Source: Serripes groenlandicus
Lineage: Eukaryota > Mollusca > Bivalvia > Cardiida > Cardiidae
DNA length: 64,000 nucleotides
NCBI GenBank assembly: GCA_031761405.1
Contig: JASEVX010000010.1
Coordinates: forward strand, 32,747,784-32,811,783
Direction: 5' to 3'
A program made the position numbers and the translations under genes. Every line of letters begins with the position of its first letter. The stretch's first letter is position 1. The notes beneath the pieces were generated by a model that was not told where the DNA came from, searched no databases, and saw only the letters and a program-made list of their open reading frames with translations. Shown here piece after piece: positions 41,866 to 54,735 of the stretch.

Positions 41866-42821
41866 TATCGATAGATGCTTTCAATTCTCAGCTTCAAGTC
41901 GATCATATGAACATGACAACATAAATACAATAGGTGACATGTCCTTATCGTATAAAATGATCTAAATCCTAAAACATGAGCTGTATCGTGCAGCTCTCGG
42001 TTCTTGAAACTTTAGTAGTTCAAGAACTGTTTATATATTTCCAAAAACCCATTATACGTAATAAATTTTATGTGAACCTGTGCTTTGTTTATTTATTTAC
42101 TCATAAATTTTTGGTTTTTGACATGAATTTATAAGACTAAAGTATTCCCATGAGCCCTGATAAATGATAAGACGTTCGAGAACCGGTGTATCCACGCTAT
42201 AATGAAAGACATAAAGGAAGCGATCTGTCAAAAAGTAAACGAAAATATCCTTTTTTGGTCAAGCTTATCAGACAGGAGAGATTTCCACAGAAATTTTACT
42301 ACGACGTATTACTTAAAATCTATTGTCAGCAACATTTTTATACTGGAAACAATATAATCCAATGACGCCACAATTCGTCAAATTGAATAGCACACAATAA
42401 ATAATAAAGGTTACCGATTTATGTACGGCAAGTCACCGAAACAGGGCAGTGTACTACGATATTATTGTTCCATCATTGGGTTCACAATGGCCTATTTATA
42501 GATTATGGTAATTTTAAGATTTCTCGTCTTATTTACTCTTGAACACTTATGAAATGAAAGAGAAACAAGATGATGTTAGTACTTATTTACTTTGTACAAC
42601 AAATGATACCGCTTACCTGTGCAGACATGATTTCTATTGTTTTTATTTAGCCTATTCCATCAGTAGTACTAATTCACACAGCTCCGTAAACATGCACTTT
42701 ACGAGTATTCCGAATATACTATTCAAAGGGAGATTATTCCAGTTGTGGTAAACTACTGACAATCTACGAACCATTTTACTTCCCTTTACTGATGTGTCAC
42801 TGGCACTTTAGGATAAATTAT
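41866..42821. other. Relatively unique AT-rich region
   Basis: No transposon recognised. Includes a small hairpin ggttcttgaaac / gttcaagaact at about 41999. No exon supported. Confidence 0.4.
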
Positions 42822-42864
42822 ATCAGAGACCTAAAATAACATTTTGTTATTTTAGGTCTCTGAT
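42822..42864. repeat. Perfect 20 bp hairpin
   Basis: atcagagacctaaaataaca, loop ttt, then its exact reverse complement. Confidence 0.9.
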
Positions 42865-43005
42865 TATATTCATGGTTTTCATTTAAAATGTGCATCTTTT
42901 TTTGTGGAGATTTTCTTTGAGTTGTTCATGTTGTACGAATGTATGTGGTACGGAATACTGTTGTGCATATCCTACCATCGCATATTAACGAGAACGCGAT
43001 GATAG

Positions 43006-43135
43006 GATGGTAGGATGGTAGGATAGTAGGATGGTAGGACAGTAGGATGGTGATGGTAGGACAGTACGATGGTAGGATGGCGATGGTAGGACAGTACGAT
43101 GGTAGGATGGCGATGGTAGGACAGTACGATGGACA
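43006..43135. repeat. GGTAGGAT minisatellite
   Basis: Short units aggatggt/aggatagt pass into a 30 bp higher-order unit (acagtacgatggtaggatgg at 43061, 43091, 43121). Confidence 0.9.
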
Positions 43136-44180
43136 TATTGCCAGTTATGCGGTAAAAATTGAACTTGCTTAACCAAAAAAAGAGTGTTGCTGTGCGCTAA
43201 ACATTAAGATGTAATTTAAATGTTTTTAATACTTTTTCATAATTGTCACCTTGAAATCCAGTTTTAAAGGGTTACAATATGTCATATAAACTATTCTGTT
43301 TGATTGATACGGTATTTGGTATTTCAGCCATATTGATAAAGCGGGAACACTCGGAAGTACAAAGAAATGTTTGATGTATTGTTAAATACTTTCATATGTC
43401 AATTTAAGAAACAAAAAGGAAGGCAAGAAAATCCATTATCTCTAATTATCAAATCAAACAGACATGTATCGCCTTCCGACAATTCAAATATAAAATTTAA
43501 CAATAGAGCTTATCACTTCATATGCTGCCTTGAGCTGTTTATACAGTCATAGGCGTGGCTCAATTTAGTTCCACATTGTGATTTTTGGAATAAAAATCGA
43601 TGTAGGACAATCGGGGGGAAATACAGTAAGGTGTCGGCTAATCCCTGCCCGGGGTGAAGATATCACTACAGTTCGGTTCATTTAAAAGTCCACTATCAAG
43701 GAATATTTCGTTTTCTCTATGAAACAGTTTATATCGAATTATCTCTACTTTTCGTTGTGCTTTTCATCAGAAATAACTAACACAAGTAAGGAGTATTTGT
43801 AACAGTAATATATTACAATTCCACGTCTCTGTATGTTTGTGATATCCCTTCAACAATGCTAATCAAAGCGCTGAAAGCGCTAATGGTATAGGGGCATATG
43901 TAAGTTGAAAATATATGGCATAGATACTATGGACAAACATTGTTGAAACAATAAACAATGACCTTTAAAACAAACCAAACCAAAAATGTGTGAAGCAACA
44001 CATACTGCCTGCCATATACATATACCTTATTTATCAAAGTTTGACCCTTTTCTTGTATAAAGAAAATAAATCAGGAAGGACAAAAGATTGACAAAAAACC
44101 GAGCAGCGACCCTTAATTAAAATATTTCCAGTTCAGAAATCACTAAAGATCCACAATGTATATTGTAATCATGCTGAAAG
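43136..44180. other. Unassigned region
   Basis: No recognised repeat or exon. Contains agcgctgaaagcgct at about 43867. Confidence 0.4.
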
Positions 44181-44189
44181 ATGAAAGAC

Positions 44190-44905
44190 AATCGAAAGCA
44201 TGCTAGAGTTATGTTTCTTTTTGCACTGCACATCTGTATCTCAGAGTTCCATATACACTTAGTCTTAAATTGATACATTGGACATCTATTGAGACAATAA
44301 CAGAAGAAAAAAATGAGTTTACACCTAAAAAACCAGATCAGATTTGTGTTCAAAATATTGTATCGATCTCCTAATCCCAATGTATACGTGTGACGACTTT
44401 GAAATGGATCAGCGAAACAGAAACAAAGTTTTGACCCATTAATGCAAACCGTAACGGACAGACGGACGGATGGATGAACACAAAGACGGACAGACAGTCA
44501 GTCGCTCCGGACGAAGTACACAGCTCGGGGAAGCACTCATTAACGAACAAGGGCATTTCACGGAACGCATGTGTTACATGCGAAAGTCATATACATGTAA
44601 TAAGTGAGAACATGGAAAGACAAAAATATACACACTCCAAACGCAGCATGCTAAAGTTATGGTAATGGTGCACTGCACATATGTAGGTCATAAGTTACCT
44701 ACAAACCACGTTTGAAAAGGATACAATGGAAATTAATTGAGACAATCGCTGAACTAAATAAGGAAAAATGGAGATAACTAAAATAAACAGACCAGAGTTA
44801 TGTACCTAGTACTTTGCCGTTCTCCTGATCACACGGTATAAGTGTAACCACTTTGAAATAAATCTGCCATACAGTAACAACTAGTTGACCAATACATGCA
44901 ATCCA
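44190..44905 (+). mobile_element. HL-M element or fragment
   Basis: Three diverged ~250-300 bp units have gctagagttatgtttc / gctaaagttatggtaatg and gcactgcacat boxes related to HL-H and HL-I. A microsatellite cggacagacggacgg (44455-44505) lies inside. Ends are not defined. Confidence 0.5.
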
Positions 44906-45176
44906 TGAAGTATTGATTACAGAAGTCGTACAAGGTTAATTTACAAAAGCCTATTTGGACTTCATTTCTAGTTTATTTGTCAACAAATACAGCAAGGTCT
45001 AGATTACACGTTGACGGACGTTGAGTCTTCAATTAACGCCAATGCATATACATTATAAATCCTGTCCCAAAATCGCTAGAAGCGCCTCAATTATAAAATA
45101 AATAATGACCTTGCGGTTATAACTCGTGTGCGTGTTGATATTTTCGGCCAAATTTCTTTCCGACGTTTGACAAAAG

Positions 45177-45372
45177 TCAATGCGACATGTGTCATTCGTC
45201 TTTCACCAATGGGCTAAGTCTATGTGGAAAAGCAGCCAGTTGCTTGGGAATATTGTTGTGTGGAGTACAGACTGGCGTGAGAAAACCAGGAAATACATTT
45301 GTAGGTGAACTGGCCGCCGTGGTATTACTGAGGAAATGTTAAAAAAGGCGTTAACCCCAATCAATCAATGTT
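45177..45372 (+). mobile_element. SINE-E, head-truncated
   Basis: gtcattcgtctttcaccaat, aagcagccagttgcttgg, gaactggccgccgtgg and tail ggcgttaaccccaatcaatc. Confidence 0.7.
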
Positions 45373-45416
45373 GAAATTAACTTATCTTTAATTTGTAGAT
45401 TTAATTTCTATTTCCT

Positions 45417-45660
45417 ATTTTGAATAGTGATGAAAACATTGTGGAAAAAGACAAACTTGCTGATTATCATTCATCTGTTAAGGTGAGTCAAATGTGTCTA
45501 AAAGGGGCAACGGTTAAAATAATAACTGAAGACAAATGTTTTCGTTATCTAGGTTATAGAAAAGAATTCATGTTTCAAAGCATTGTTTGGAAAGGAGGAA
45601 TTGCTCATTGTCAGCAATTGCTCCGTTTGCAAATACACTTTCAACATTCGTATGTAACTA
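45417..45660 (-). mobile_element. Very degraded TTAA-MITE traces
   Basis: tgatgaaaacattgtgg and later ttgctcattgtcagcaat resemble the family centre twice. Confidence 0.35.
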
Positions 45661-45681
45661 AGTAGCTATAACGGAAACGGT

Positions 45682-45800
45682 TCAACCCTTTCCCGCTTAC
45701 AGTCGCTTGTTTACGCATGTGCAGCAGATGGCTGCAAAATTGTTTATCGTGACTCATTTCCTATTTTCCCACAAAGGTTTCAACTATATATTTTTCCCCT
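45682..45800 (+). mobile_element. TTAA-MITE 5' half
   Basis: tcaaccctttcccgcttac, gcatgtgcagcagatgg, cacaaaggtttcaac. Confidence 0.55.
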
Positions 45801-47129
45801 TAGTGGCGAGACGCCCCTATCCCAAAAACGACTAAGTCTCAAGGAGTTAAAGTTTAAAGATGAACTGGCGTGTGTATCGGACTGTCTCTGTTTCAATCCC
45901 ATTCACGAGTAATAAGCAATGTCGCAGAGGAAAAACGTTGAACACAGAAGCGCAAAATTGACAGCCTAACACGGGGTTGTGTTATGTTGTAAACTGTCCC
46001 TTTTTAATGTTAATGATGAATTGAAATAAGTTACAAGTTAACACCATGCCTTCACAACGGCGTGTCAAGAAACATCAAAAGGATAAATGATGTTTGTCAA
46101 GTTATTATATGTAATAATTATCCAATCAACCTGACTCAATTATATCCCCTTTCTCAGACATTTCGACTGGAAAGTTAAGTATAGACATTATCAATGCCAT
46201 ATGTAAACAACGTCAACAAATTCAAAGTAAAAAAAAAAAGTGGCAATATTGCCGCGTGCGAGAATAAACAACGCCAACAAACAACAACGAAAACAAAACA
46301 GCAAGTATTACATGGATTGACTTTACCTTGACTTTGATACTTGATACTTTGGGAGTTCCAGAGACATAGTTATAAACAACTTGAGTTCAAGTGACTTATA
46401 TAGTGTGTCATACATATATCTTATATTTGTTGGAGTGCCAATATGTGTGTCTGTTTTAAGTGAAAATTAAACTTTGTGTAGTTATTTAACATTCTAAAAC
46501 AAAGACACCACAGCACAACATATCACTAAAGTATTTATTTCCCTAATTTCTTCTGGCTGAAATTTAATGTGCCTGTTGATATATCTTCACCTTACGTACC
46601 ACAAAGCGATTTGCATTCATTGGTGATTGTCCAACTGTAATATAGGAGCGATTTTGATCACACACGCTGACTTTTCCCTAATAATCCTGGATAATTTTAC
46701 AAACCTCCCAGAAAACAACCCTTCCCAAGAATCATGATTTTTCCTTTACTAACATGAATTCCTTGGTAAAAGAAAGCGGCACTTACGTGAAAAAAACCTT
46801 CACATCCAATACGCCATCCCTTTACGCACCACGCAGTTCAGGGGATTAACGATCGTGACTTCTACTTTCGCCGGAAAAGGCATTTTGATTACCTCAGTTT
46901 CCTCCCCATCCTTCGATCTTAAGAACCACAACTAAACCCGGGCCTGTAACCAATAATTATTTAGTTTCCGTGTGGAGTCTGTAGAAAGGGGTGTCATTGG
47001 AACCAGGAGGCTATAATTATGTTGTTATGATTGTAACGTGTGGTATCACTCCAAGTGCGCTCAGAAGAATGACGATGTCAACCTGCCCTACCATAGGTCC
47101 GATGACCTGTCTTTTACGTGCTTCTCTTG
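45801..47129. other. Relatively unique region
   Basis: About 1.3 kb with no recognised repeat or splice-supported exon; higher complexity than flanking DNA. Confidence 0.4.
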
Positions 47130-48480
47130 CGGCGTGTCGAGCTTTGCTTAAAGCCTCCTCGAATCTGTTCATGTTCCCTCGAATGAATCAATCCTAGTCA
47201 GTCCCGCAGGTAGTCGTTGTTCAAACCACAGCATCGACATATCAAATCCTGAAAGTATCTCAATTTGCAACCTATCTGATAGTTCAAACATACCAAGGTC
47301 AACAAACACATATAGTGAAGAAAATCCCAGCCCATCCTGTTCGAGCCCTAAACAGAAAACCAAGCATAATTTCCGAACAAATAATATTAGAGTAGAATAC
47401 CTAAACATACACAGCGCAGCAAGCTCCAACACATAGGCATCTTTCTGGAACTCCATTGACTGCGACATCATTATTTTTTTGGCTGCGAGACCTGGCTGAA
47501 TCCGAGCATGCATGATGCCGACGTATTTCCCCCACCCCCTCCCCCAACAGCATTTTGGACATATACAGAAAAGACAAAGCAGACGGGTAGGATAGCATTC
47601 TTATCCTTGTTTTAAACACTATCATCAGTGAACCCGTGGAAGTGAACACACCAAGCGACACCTTCTTTCTAAAAATAGACTGTATCAAATAGGACTGTGT
47701 CATATATACTGTATCATATAGACTGTATCAAATATATCAAATACAATGTAGACTGTATCATATCAACAAAGCGTCGCTAATTATTGGTTCAGCCTGCAGA
47801 CCCACCACCAACGACGAAACCTATGCAAGAGAACATTTCAATACCATGTCGAATATTTATATGGAATTTAAGAACTCGACAATCTGGATGGCGGGTGATC
47901 TCAACCTCCCAGACATCAACTGGTCAAACTACACCATCTGTGGCCACCAGTATCGAAAAGACACCCTCGATCAATTTTTACAGTTAGAACCAGAGCTAGA
48001 CATTGACTTCCTTCCTAGAGGCGAAAACGATCTGGATCTTTTTCTCGCCCATCGACCTAATCAAATTAACAGATGTTCACCCATACCAGTCTTTACCGAC
48101 CACCACGCAGTATTTCTCGACACCAACATGTCGACCACACGTCATTAGCCAGCCAAGAGGACCATGTACATATAGGGAAAAACGGACACTGGCGCCATAA
48201 AGATGACGTGCAAAGCACTCTCTGATCTAATCTTCAATTCCATCTCTACTACACCACGTGACCAGATATGAACAACATATGGAAACTTTTGAAGGATTTC
48301 CTAGCATATCATTGATGAGGAGGCCTATTCCGCACGAGTTCCACTAGATTCAACCAACATTGGATAAACAAAGATGTTCGGCGGGCTATCAGGTTGAAAA
48401 GTCGATGGTTTAATCGAGCCAGACGAACAACTCCCCTACTGCGTGGGCCAAAGCTTTCCATACAATTCCATTGAACTCAA
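47130..48480 (+). pseudogene. Decayed non-LTR retrotransposon (endonuclease region)
   Basis: Frameshifted plus-strand translation. An N-terminal part (RTNNIRVEYLNIHSA, CDIII) precedes an open 47846-48148 stretch with WMAGDLNLPDINWSN, LPRGENDLDLFLAHRP and PVFTDHHAVFLDTN. These are the conserved blocks of the apurinic-like endonuclease (exonuclease-endonuclease-phosphatase fold) of CR1/Jockey-type elements. Next comes WINKDVRRAIRLKSRWFNRARRT (given in part at 48350-48425), the linker before reverse transcriptase. No reverse transcriptase follows; the copy is truncated and inactive. Confidence 0.8.
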
Positions 48481-48630
48481 GTCAGTTGTTATTGAGAAAT
48501 AGCTCTGACTAGAAATGAAAAGGGCAATAACTGAGTGAAAAGTCATCGAGCCAGAACCTTTTTCGGGGAGCATAATGAAGTAAAACTAAAGACAAATAAA
48601 ACAATTCGTTCTTTCTAATAATCATATTTA

Positions 48631-48798
48631 TTTAACCTTTCCCAATTAAAACTATGGACACTATCTTGAAATAAAAGATATAATTATTGATAAAGTTGAA
48701 AACACTGTGGCGAACGAGACTGCTAATCATAATTTTTTTTCTCATTTTGCCATAATGTTTTCAAAAATTGTATGCATCTGCAAGTTGGACAGGGTTTA
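48631..48798 (-). mobile_element. TTAA-MITE remnant
   Basis: tttaacctttcccaatt, gttgaaaacactgtggcg, tgccataatgttttcaaaa. Confidence 0.55.
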
Positions 48799-49134
48799 CA
48801 TTTCCAAAATGACAATTGTTATTATAACTGCGTTACAAATTTACAATTAACTTTGTTGAATCTTTAGCTGAATATGACATTGTTGGGATAGGAGTTTTGA
48901 GCCCTTATCCCATCTACGATTCAACATTACTCTCTCGTAATTCGATTTTTTTTTATTGATTGCCATCTGCTTCACACTGATTTGATTGGTTGACCAAATA
49001 ACGCAAAATCCACCCGCATTCATAATTGAGTCAAACTATATCTTACTAGGTGCATACAAGAGAACCAGAAAAAAGGCGATGCATAAAGAATACTTACAAT
49101 TGTTGTTATTTAAATTTTATCCGAAGCAAAATTT

Positions 49135-49213
49135 CATAAGTTTAAACTTATTTATTTTACATCGATTGCGAAACAAGCTTTATAAGCTTATATTAATCAC
49201 GCTCGATAGCAAA
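49135..49213 (-). mobile_element. SINE-G tail fragment
   Basis: acatcgattgcgaaacaagc and ttatattaatcacgctcga match the SINE-G tail in reverse, nearly identical to 57764-57830. Confidence 0.6.
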
Positions 49214-50638
49214 ATTCCATTGCATGTAATATATTAATTCAAATATTGGTGTGTTATGTCTGGTGGTTTAGAAGTAGTAGTCGTAAATGATGCAATACCG
49301 AAAAGGAAGTAATATAGCTTATTTTTTAATAATATATCAATGAATCAACAGAAAAGTCATTATCCCAACCATTCATAGATAATCAATTTATCAATCGCTT
49401 CATCTTGATTGATATCAAATCCTGTATATAGAATATAATTATGATTGAGTGTATGTCAATTTTCAGCATTTTTTTAATATCAAGTGTGGATTTTTTCCAT
49501 TTAACTGGATACATTATACTTAAGGGCCGCTTAGATAAATAAGTATTGTCTGTTGGCAGGCAGGTTGTGTTGCTTCATAAAAAAAATGGCGGCATTTTGT
49601 TAACCATGCTTGTTTATATCAACTATGCCATATTTTCGCCTTACATTTGTCCTAAAACAAGAGTGCTTTTAGCGCTTTGATTACTCAATAAGAGCCAATA
49701 TGAGAACAAAAGGTCCTGAGTTTTAATTCGTTTCCCACAGTTTTCAATTGTTGTACAGAACTATGGTGGCATATTACTGCCGTAAGATAACATGTAACCT
49801 CAGCGGGGTTTCTTTAAAACTGACGGTGTTGGTGATTGAAAAGAAAAAATATTGTAGATTTGAGCTCCACGGTACTGGCATAACCCTAATTAATACCCAT
49901 GACAGTGTTGTTGGATCGTCCAATTTCCACTGCGGGTGCAACTGTTCACCTTTCTGGCGACTTTGCCTTTGTTCCATGCATTGATGAAAATTCTGGGGGA
50001 ATTTCGTCAATTCCTTACTGAACTGCCCCACTCACCAGCGTTTGCTGAATATCTCCTAACATGCGAACATGATGAAGAGTGGATCCGATAAGACATGTCC
50101 ACACAGTCCTGACTAATAAAGTTGTAATTTTGAAGAAACAACAGCGAACTACTCTGGATTCTTATTCCGTGGACGACGTATAGGTTATATCAAAGTGACC
50201 AGGGGCTATAGTTGGGAGATTTTCCAGTCATCTGTGCGAAGGTTTCAACAATGTTTATTGTCAGTAGGGGGTTATAGTGATAATGAATCCTGACCAGGTG
50301 GTAATCATATAACGTGAATGCACTCGCTATGCCCAACAGAAAAAATGTCAGAAGAGGTACCACCACGAGGTTGGCGAGACTAACATGGTTAACTTAAATA
50401 TCGCATGGGAAAAAAAGCGTTGCCTTTCATGAGGTGAGTGCCACCTGAATTGGGATCACTAAATACCAGTTATCAGTTCTATCGGTATTAGTTGTCCCGA
50501 CATCGATGTATCAGTCGTAATGCATTCCCCGTACCCCAAGATTGCCAAAGAGAGAAGCAACTACGCTCAGTCGTTGGTATGTCTCGACCGGGGAACTAAC
50601 CGTTTGGTCTCGGGCATGGAGCTGTGTAGATTTATACA
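49214..50638. other. Relatively unique region
   Basis: About 1.4 kb; overlapping frames at 49748-50031 on both strands show no domain. No splice pattern or repeat recognised. Confidence 0.4.
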
Positions 50639-50866
50639 TTAACCCTTTCCCTCACATAGACGCTTTCTGACGCTTCTGCAGCAGACGGCTTTTTGAAAAC
50701 ACAGTGACAAAAGAAGAAATTCCTCAAAAAGAGCAATTTCTCCTGTTGCCACAATGTTTTCCACTTTAAGTCATAGGTTATCCATTCAATTATAGAGATG
50801 TTCTATTTTTAAACAAAATATGTTCAGTCGTCTGCTGCAGGATTGTCGTATGAGGGAAAGGGTTAC
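50639..50866 (+). mobile_element. TTAA-MITE copy
   Basis: Left TTAA intact, right end gggaaagggttac; hairpin tcctcaaaaagagcaa. Confidence 0.87.
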
Positions 50867-51243
50867 AATTATAGACGGAAAATAACAAGCTTCTCTTCCT
50901 GGAATTTGAGCTCAAATCCAGCGTATGGCAGTTTGCTATAATGGGAGTGTGCATATAGTGTAGGAAAGCGGATACCACTGTTTGGTGGTGTACCAAGACA
51001 CGCTTAATGTCACTAATTAACCTTACTGGTTCGGTTAGACTTTAAATCATCAATTCTTTAATTTGATCAAAACTATGTTATAGTGAATAAATGTCCTAAT
51101 AAATGGTTCGCTTGTCCCCACATCATGGGAAATGTATTTTTTAAAAGGATCTAGTGCACTACTTTGCTGAAATATTACATTTCTTGTTTCCGGTAGTAGC
51201 CATTTTTGAATTTGTGCCGATTGGCCACCAGAAAGGTAGTTTT

Positions 51244-52277
51244 CAACAAGAGGGCCAAGATGACCCTAAATCGATCACCTGATTGATAGTAAATTAGTAG
51301 AAATATCTGGGAAAAAGATCAAGGAGTGCAATTAGAACTTCAAGGAGTGAACACTTCTCAAGAAACAGCTTATAAGTAAAGGTCATTTATATCTTGAAAT
51401 CTAACAAGAACTTCAATTAGAATTGAATTATTAAGTTTTTGTCATTTTGCACCTTTCTTGATCTGTTTTTAATATAAACCAATATGGCTTGAACAGTTTT
51501 TTTAGAGGGGCATTTAAGGATTCTTTCTACTGAATTATCTTGGAGTCTGACAAGCAGATTATGGAGGAAAAGGATTTTAAAGTTTGGTCGTTTTACTCAT
51601 GTTCTGATACATGTATGGTGAGTGTAAGGAACGACAACTCTGCGAAGGAGATTGCCCTTGCATAATACTCTGCCAAGTGTTACCTCCCTTAGACCATAAA
51701 TCTAATAACCATATGTCATTTGAAGCAAAAAGTTTAATTACTCCTTTTCTGATGCTGCTTGGTTGCTATGCCTTTCAACAAATCAATATGGCTTGACAAA
51801 GTATGTAGATGATCAATGAAAGAACATTTCTACAAAACTATCTTTAAATCAGACAAGCACTTTTATAAGGATGCTTTATTAAAGTATTGTCATTTTGCCC
51901 CTTTTTTGATGCCGCCTGACTGCCATATTTTTCGACCAATCAGTATGGCTTGAACAATTTTTATAGAGGAACATTTCTACCAAATTATATTTGAATCTGA
52001 CAGGAAGATTCGGAGGAGAAGATTTTTAAAGTTTGGACATTTTGTCCCCTTTCTGATGCCGCAGCAACCAAAGTTCTCAATGGAATTTAAATCTTTGAAC
52101 AATTTTGAAAGAGGACCACCAAAGGAACATTCCTGTGATGTTTGGTGGAAATTGTTCTTGCGGTTCAGGAGGAGATGATGTTTAAAGCTAAAAGTTAACG
52201 ACGGACGACAGACGACGGACGACGGACACAGAGTGATCAGAATAGCTCACCTTGAGCCTTTGGCTCTAGGTGATCTA
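51244..52277 (+). mobile_element. HL-D element, full
   Basis: Starts aacaagagggccaagatgac. The core repeats contain ggcttgaac, acatttctaccaaatta and ggaggagaagattttt. Then cgacagacgacggacgacgg and the 3' hairpin ctcaccttgagcc / ggctctaggtgat followed by CTAAA. Confidence 0.8.
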
Positions 52278-52353
52278 AAAAGCTAATGCCCAAACCAAAA
52301 TTTCAAAATTTGGTCACAAAGTCCATATTTCTTACGAATTCCCTCCAAGCTAG

Positions 52354-52720
52354 TTAACCCTTTCCCACACACAACACATCTGCAGCAGACGACTTTGAAA
52401 TAATCTAGGCAAAGGCAAGGAAAATCCCCATAAATGAAGGTATAAGTATTGAACAAAAATGAAAACATTGTGTCGAAATGAGAAATTGCTTGTTTTGAGC
52501 AATTTCTTCTTTTGTCACATTGTTTTCAAAAGTCGTCTGCTGCAAAGGTGTTGAAAATACCCATAAATGAAAGTATAATTATTGAAACCAGTTGAAAACA
52601 TTGTGTCAAAAGGAGAAATTGCTCGTTTGGAGCAATTTATCCTCTTGTCACATCGTTTTTCAAACGTCGTCTGCTGCAAAGGCGTTAGAACGCGTCTATA
52701 TGTGCGAAAGGGTGGGTTAA
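52354..52720 (-). mobile_element. TTAA-MITE with internal duplication
   Basis: TTAA at both ends, but about 130 bp of the centre and right part are present twice (52430-52556 and 52557-52690). The two hairpins are ttgcttgttttgagcaa and ttgctcgtttggagcaa. Confidence 0.82.
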
Positions 52721-52880
52721 CAATTATCAAATCATATTTGAAAAAAAAAACATTTTCTCACAATGAGCCTTACCTCGTTTGTGGACAATGTTTTCATCTG
52801 TGTTCACAAAGTATTAGTTCATTCATATAAATATTCCATAGTTCAGCCACCGCCTGCCGCAGATGTGTCTTGAGTAGTAA
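52721..52880 (+). mobile_element. TTAA-MITE trace
   Basis: gacaatgttttcatctgtg and cctgccgcagatgtgtc only. Confidence 0.35.
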
Positions 52881-53136
52881 AATGTTATGGCAGTCACTTG
52901 GACAGCTATTTGTCAATCCTCAATTCAGGTTGACGGATGTTTGCTTTCTAGGTGCAGCACATTATCGATCAATTCATTCAACTTAATTATTTACCCCAAA
53001 AAGTGTAACAAACAACACAACGGAATCGGTACCAGGTCAAAGTACCCTAAAAAGGTCCCTTTTGAATTATTGAAGTAGCACATTTCCTGCCCCGTTTCAT
53101 TGAGACGACAAGTCACAGTATATGATTTTACTTTTT

Positions 53137-53860
53137 AGCTCGCCTATTCAAAGAAATAGGGGAGCTTATGTAATCACCCCGGCGTACGCGTTGCCAGTTT
53201 GGTCAAAGCTTTGCATGCAAGGCATTTTCTCAGACACTGTGTATGCTGTTGCTTTGACACTTCACACACTTATTCAGGGTCATTAGGTGACCTTGTATGT
53301 CAAGTCCCATAACTCTGGAATGGATTTTTACTGAATTGTGCCCCTTTTTGGACTTAGAATTTTGGTCAAACCTTTGCATAAGGCCTTTTCTCAGACACTG
53401 TGTATGCTGTTGCTTTGAAACTTCACACTTATTCAGGGTCATTATGTGACCTCGTATGTCAAGTCCCATAACTCTGGAATGGATTTTTACTGAATTGTGC
53501 CCCTTTTTGGACTTAGAATTTTGGTCAAACCTTTGCATGCAAGGCCTTTTCTCAGACACTGTGTATGCTGTTGCTTTGAAACTTCACACACTTATTCAGG
53601 GTCATTAGATGACCTTGTATGTCAAGTCCCTTAACTTTGGAATGGATTTTGACTGAATTGTGCCCCTTTTTTGGGCTTAGAATTTTGGTCAAACCTTTGC
53701 GTGCAAGGCCTTTACTCAGGCACTGTGTATGCCGTTGCTTTGAAACTTCACTCACTTATTCAGGGTCATTAGATGACCTTGTATGTCAAGTCCCATAACT
53801 CTGGAAATGGATTTTTTTTTCTCAATAAGTACTGGTACTAGGGCTTTCATATTTGAAATA
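53137..53860 (-). mobile_element. HL-N element
   Basis: In reverse complement it ends with the hairpin agctcccctatttctttgaa / ataggcgagct followed by AAAAA. The core is four monomers of ~160-164 bp (ggtcaaa at 53201, 53364, 53523, 53687) with ccataactctggaatgga and gacactgtgtatgctgttgc. Confidence 0.7.
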
Positions 53861-53869
53861 TAGTTACGT

Positions 53870-54226
53870 CTGCGAAAAAAATGAAAAAGCTTGCATGGGG
53901 CTCCCAAGGAATATTTGTGCTAAAGAATTATCATATTGGGCCAGTACTTTTTGTAATTATGGCCTTTCCCCTCTTTCTGATGCCACAGACATCAAAGTTC
54001 TTCATGGAATTAAATTCTTCAAATAACTTAGAAAGAGGACTGCCTTAGGAGCATTCCTTGAAATTGGTATACTGGTATAGGACAAGCTGTTTGTACAGAC
54101 ACGTATAACGAAGGACAGTGATTAAACACTAAAGCTCATCCAGAACTTCAAGACCAGTTGAGCCAAGATTTGCACAAACGGTGAGTGATCACAATAGCTC
54201 ACCTCACACTTGGTAAGGTGGGCTAA
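53870..54226 (+). mobile_element. HL-D fragment, 3' part
   Basis: ctcccaaggaatatttgtgc and agaggactgcc core sequence; ends with hairpin gctcacctcacact / aaggtgggctaaa. Confidence 0.6.
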
Positions 54227-54456
54227 ACAAGAGGGTCAAGATGACCCTAAATTGATCAGCGGGATCATAGTATAATAGCAAATTGTGTAACTGCTAATAT
54301 CTGGGTGAAAGTTGTGTGAATAAAACTGCAAGGAGTGGAGACTGTAAATGGACGCTTATCAGTAAAGGACCTTTGTAATAAGGCATTTGATCTTTGAACA
54401 GTTTGAAAGAAGAATATCCAAGGAAAAGTTGTGTAAAGTTTTGTCAAATGGTTAAA
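54226..54456 (+). mobile_element. HL-D fragment, 5' part
   Basis: aacaagagggtcaagatgac begins inside the TAAA end of the preceding element; stops at the CACACC element at 54457. Confidence 0.65.
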
Positions 54457-54735
54457 GCCCCAGTCACACCGACCTCCCGGACTGAAATTTAGCCAATCCG
54501 GGGTCAGATCCCTGTTAGATCCGCGTTGGGTCTGTTTAAAATTGCCGTGGTCATCCGGGACCATTTTTCAATCCGGGGTAGTCCAGAACAGTCTGTGTAG
54601 TGATCGTGTTGGCTCCGGGAAGGTCCATAGTGGCACCGTGTTGATCCTGGGCTATCCAGCATGTTGTGTTGTGTCCGGGACAGTCCTTAGCTCATTCGGG
54701 ATGGTCCAGTGTCATCCGTGTTTGACACCGTGTTG
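54457..54735 (+). mobile_element. Unidentified GC-rich element with CACACC-type terminus
   Basis: Begins gccccagtcacaccgacc, like a DNA-transposon terminus. The interior repeats words such as tccgggaccat and gtccgggacagtcc in both orientations. The matching right terminus is not found, so it is truncated or one-ended. Confidence 0.4.

Noticed and set aside
47169..47703. Minus-strand frames over the retrotransposon
   Set aside because: Antisense to the recognisable plus-strand endonuclease.
49774..50031. 85-codon minus-strand frame in unique DNA
   Set aside because: No domain, no splice support, and a comparable frame exists on the other strand; left as unassigned.
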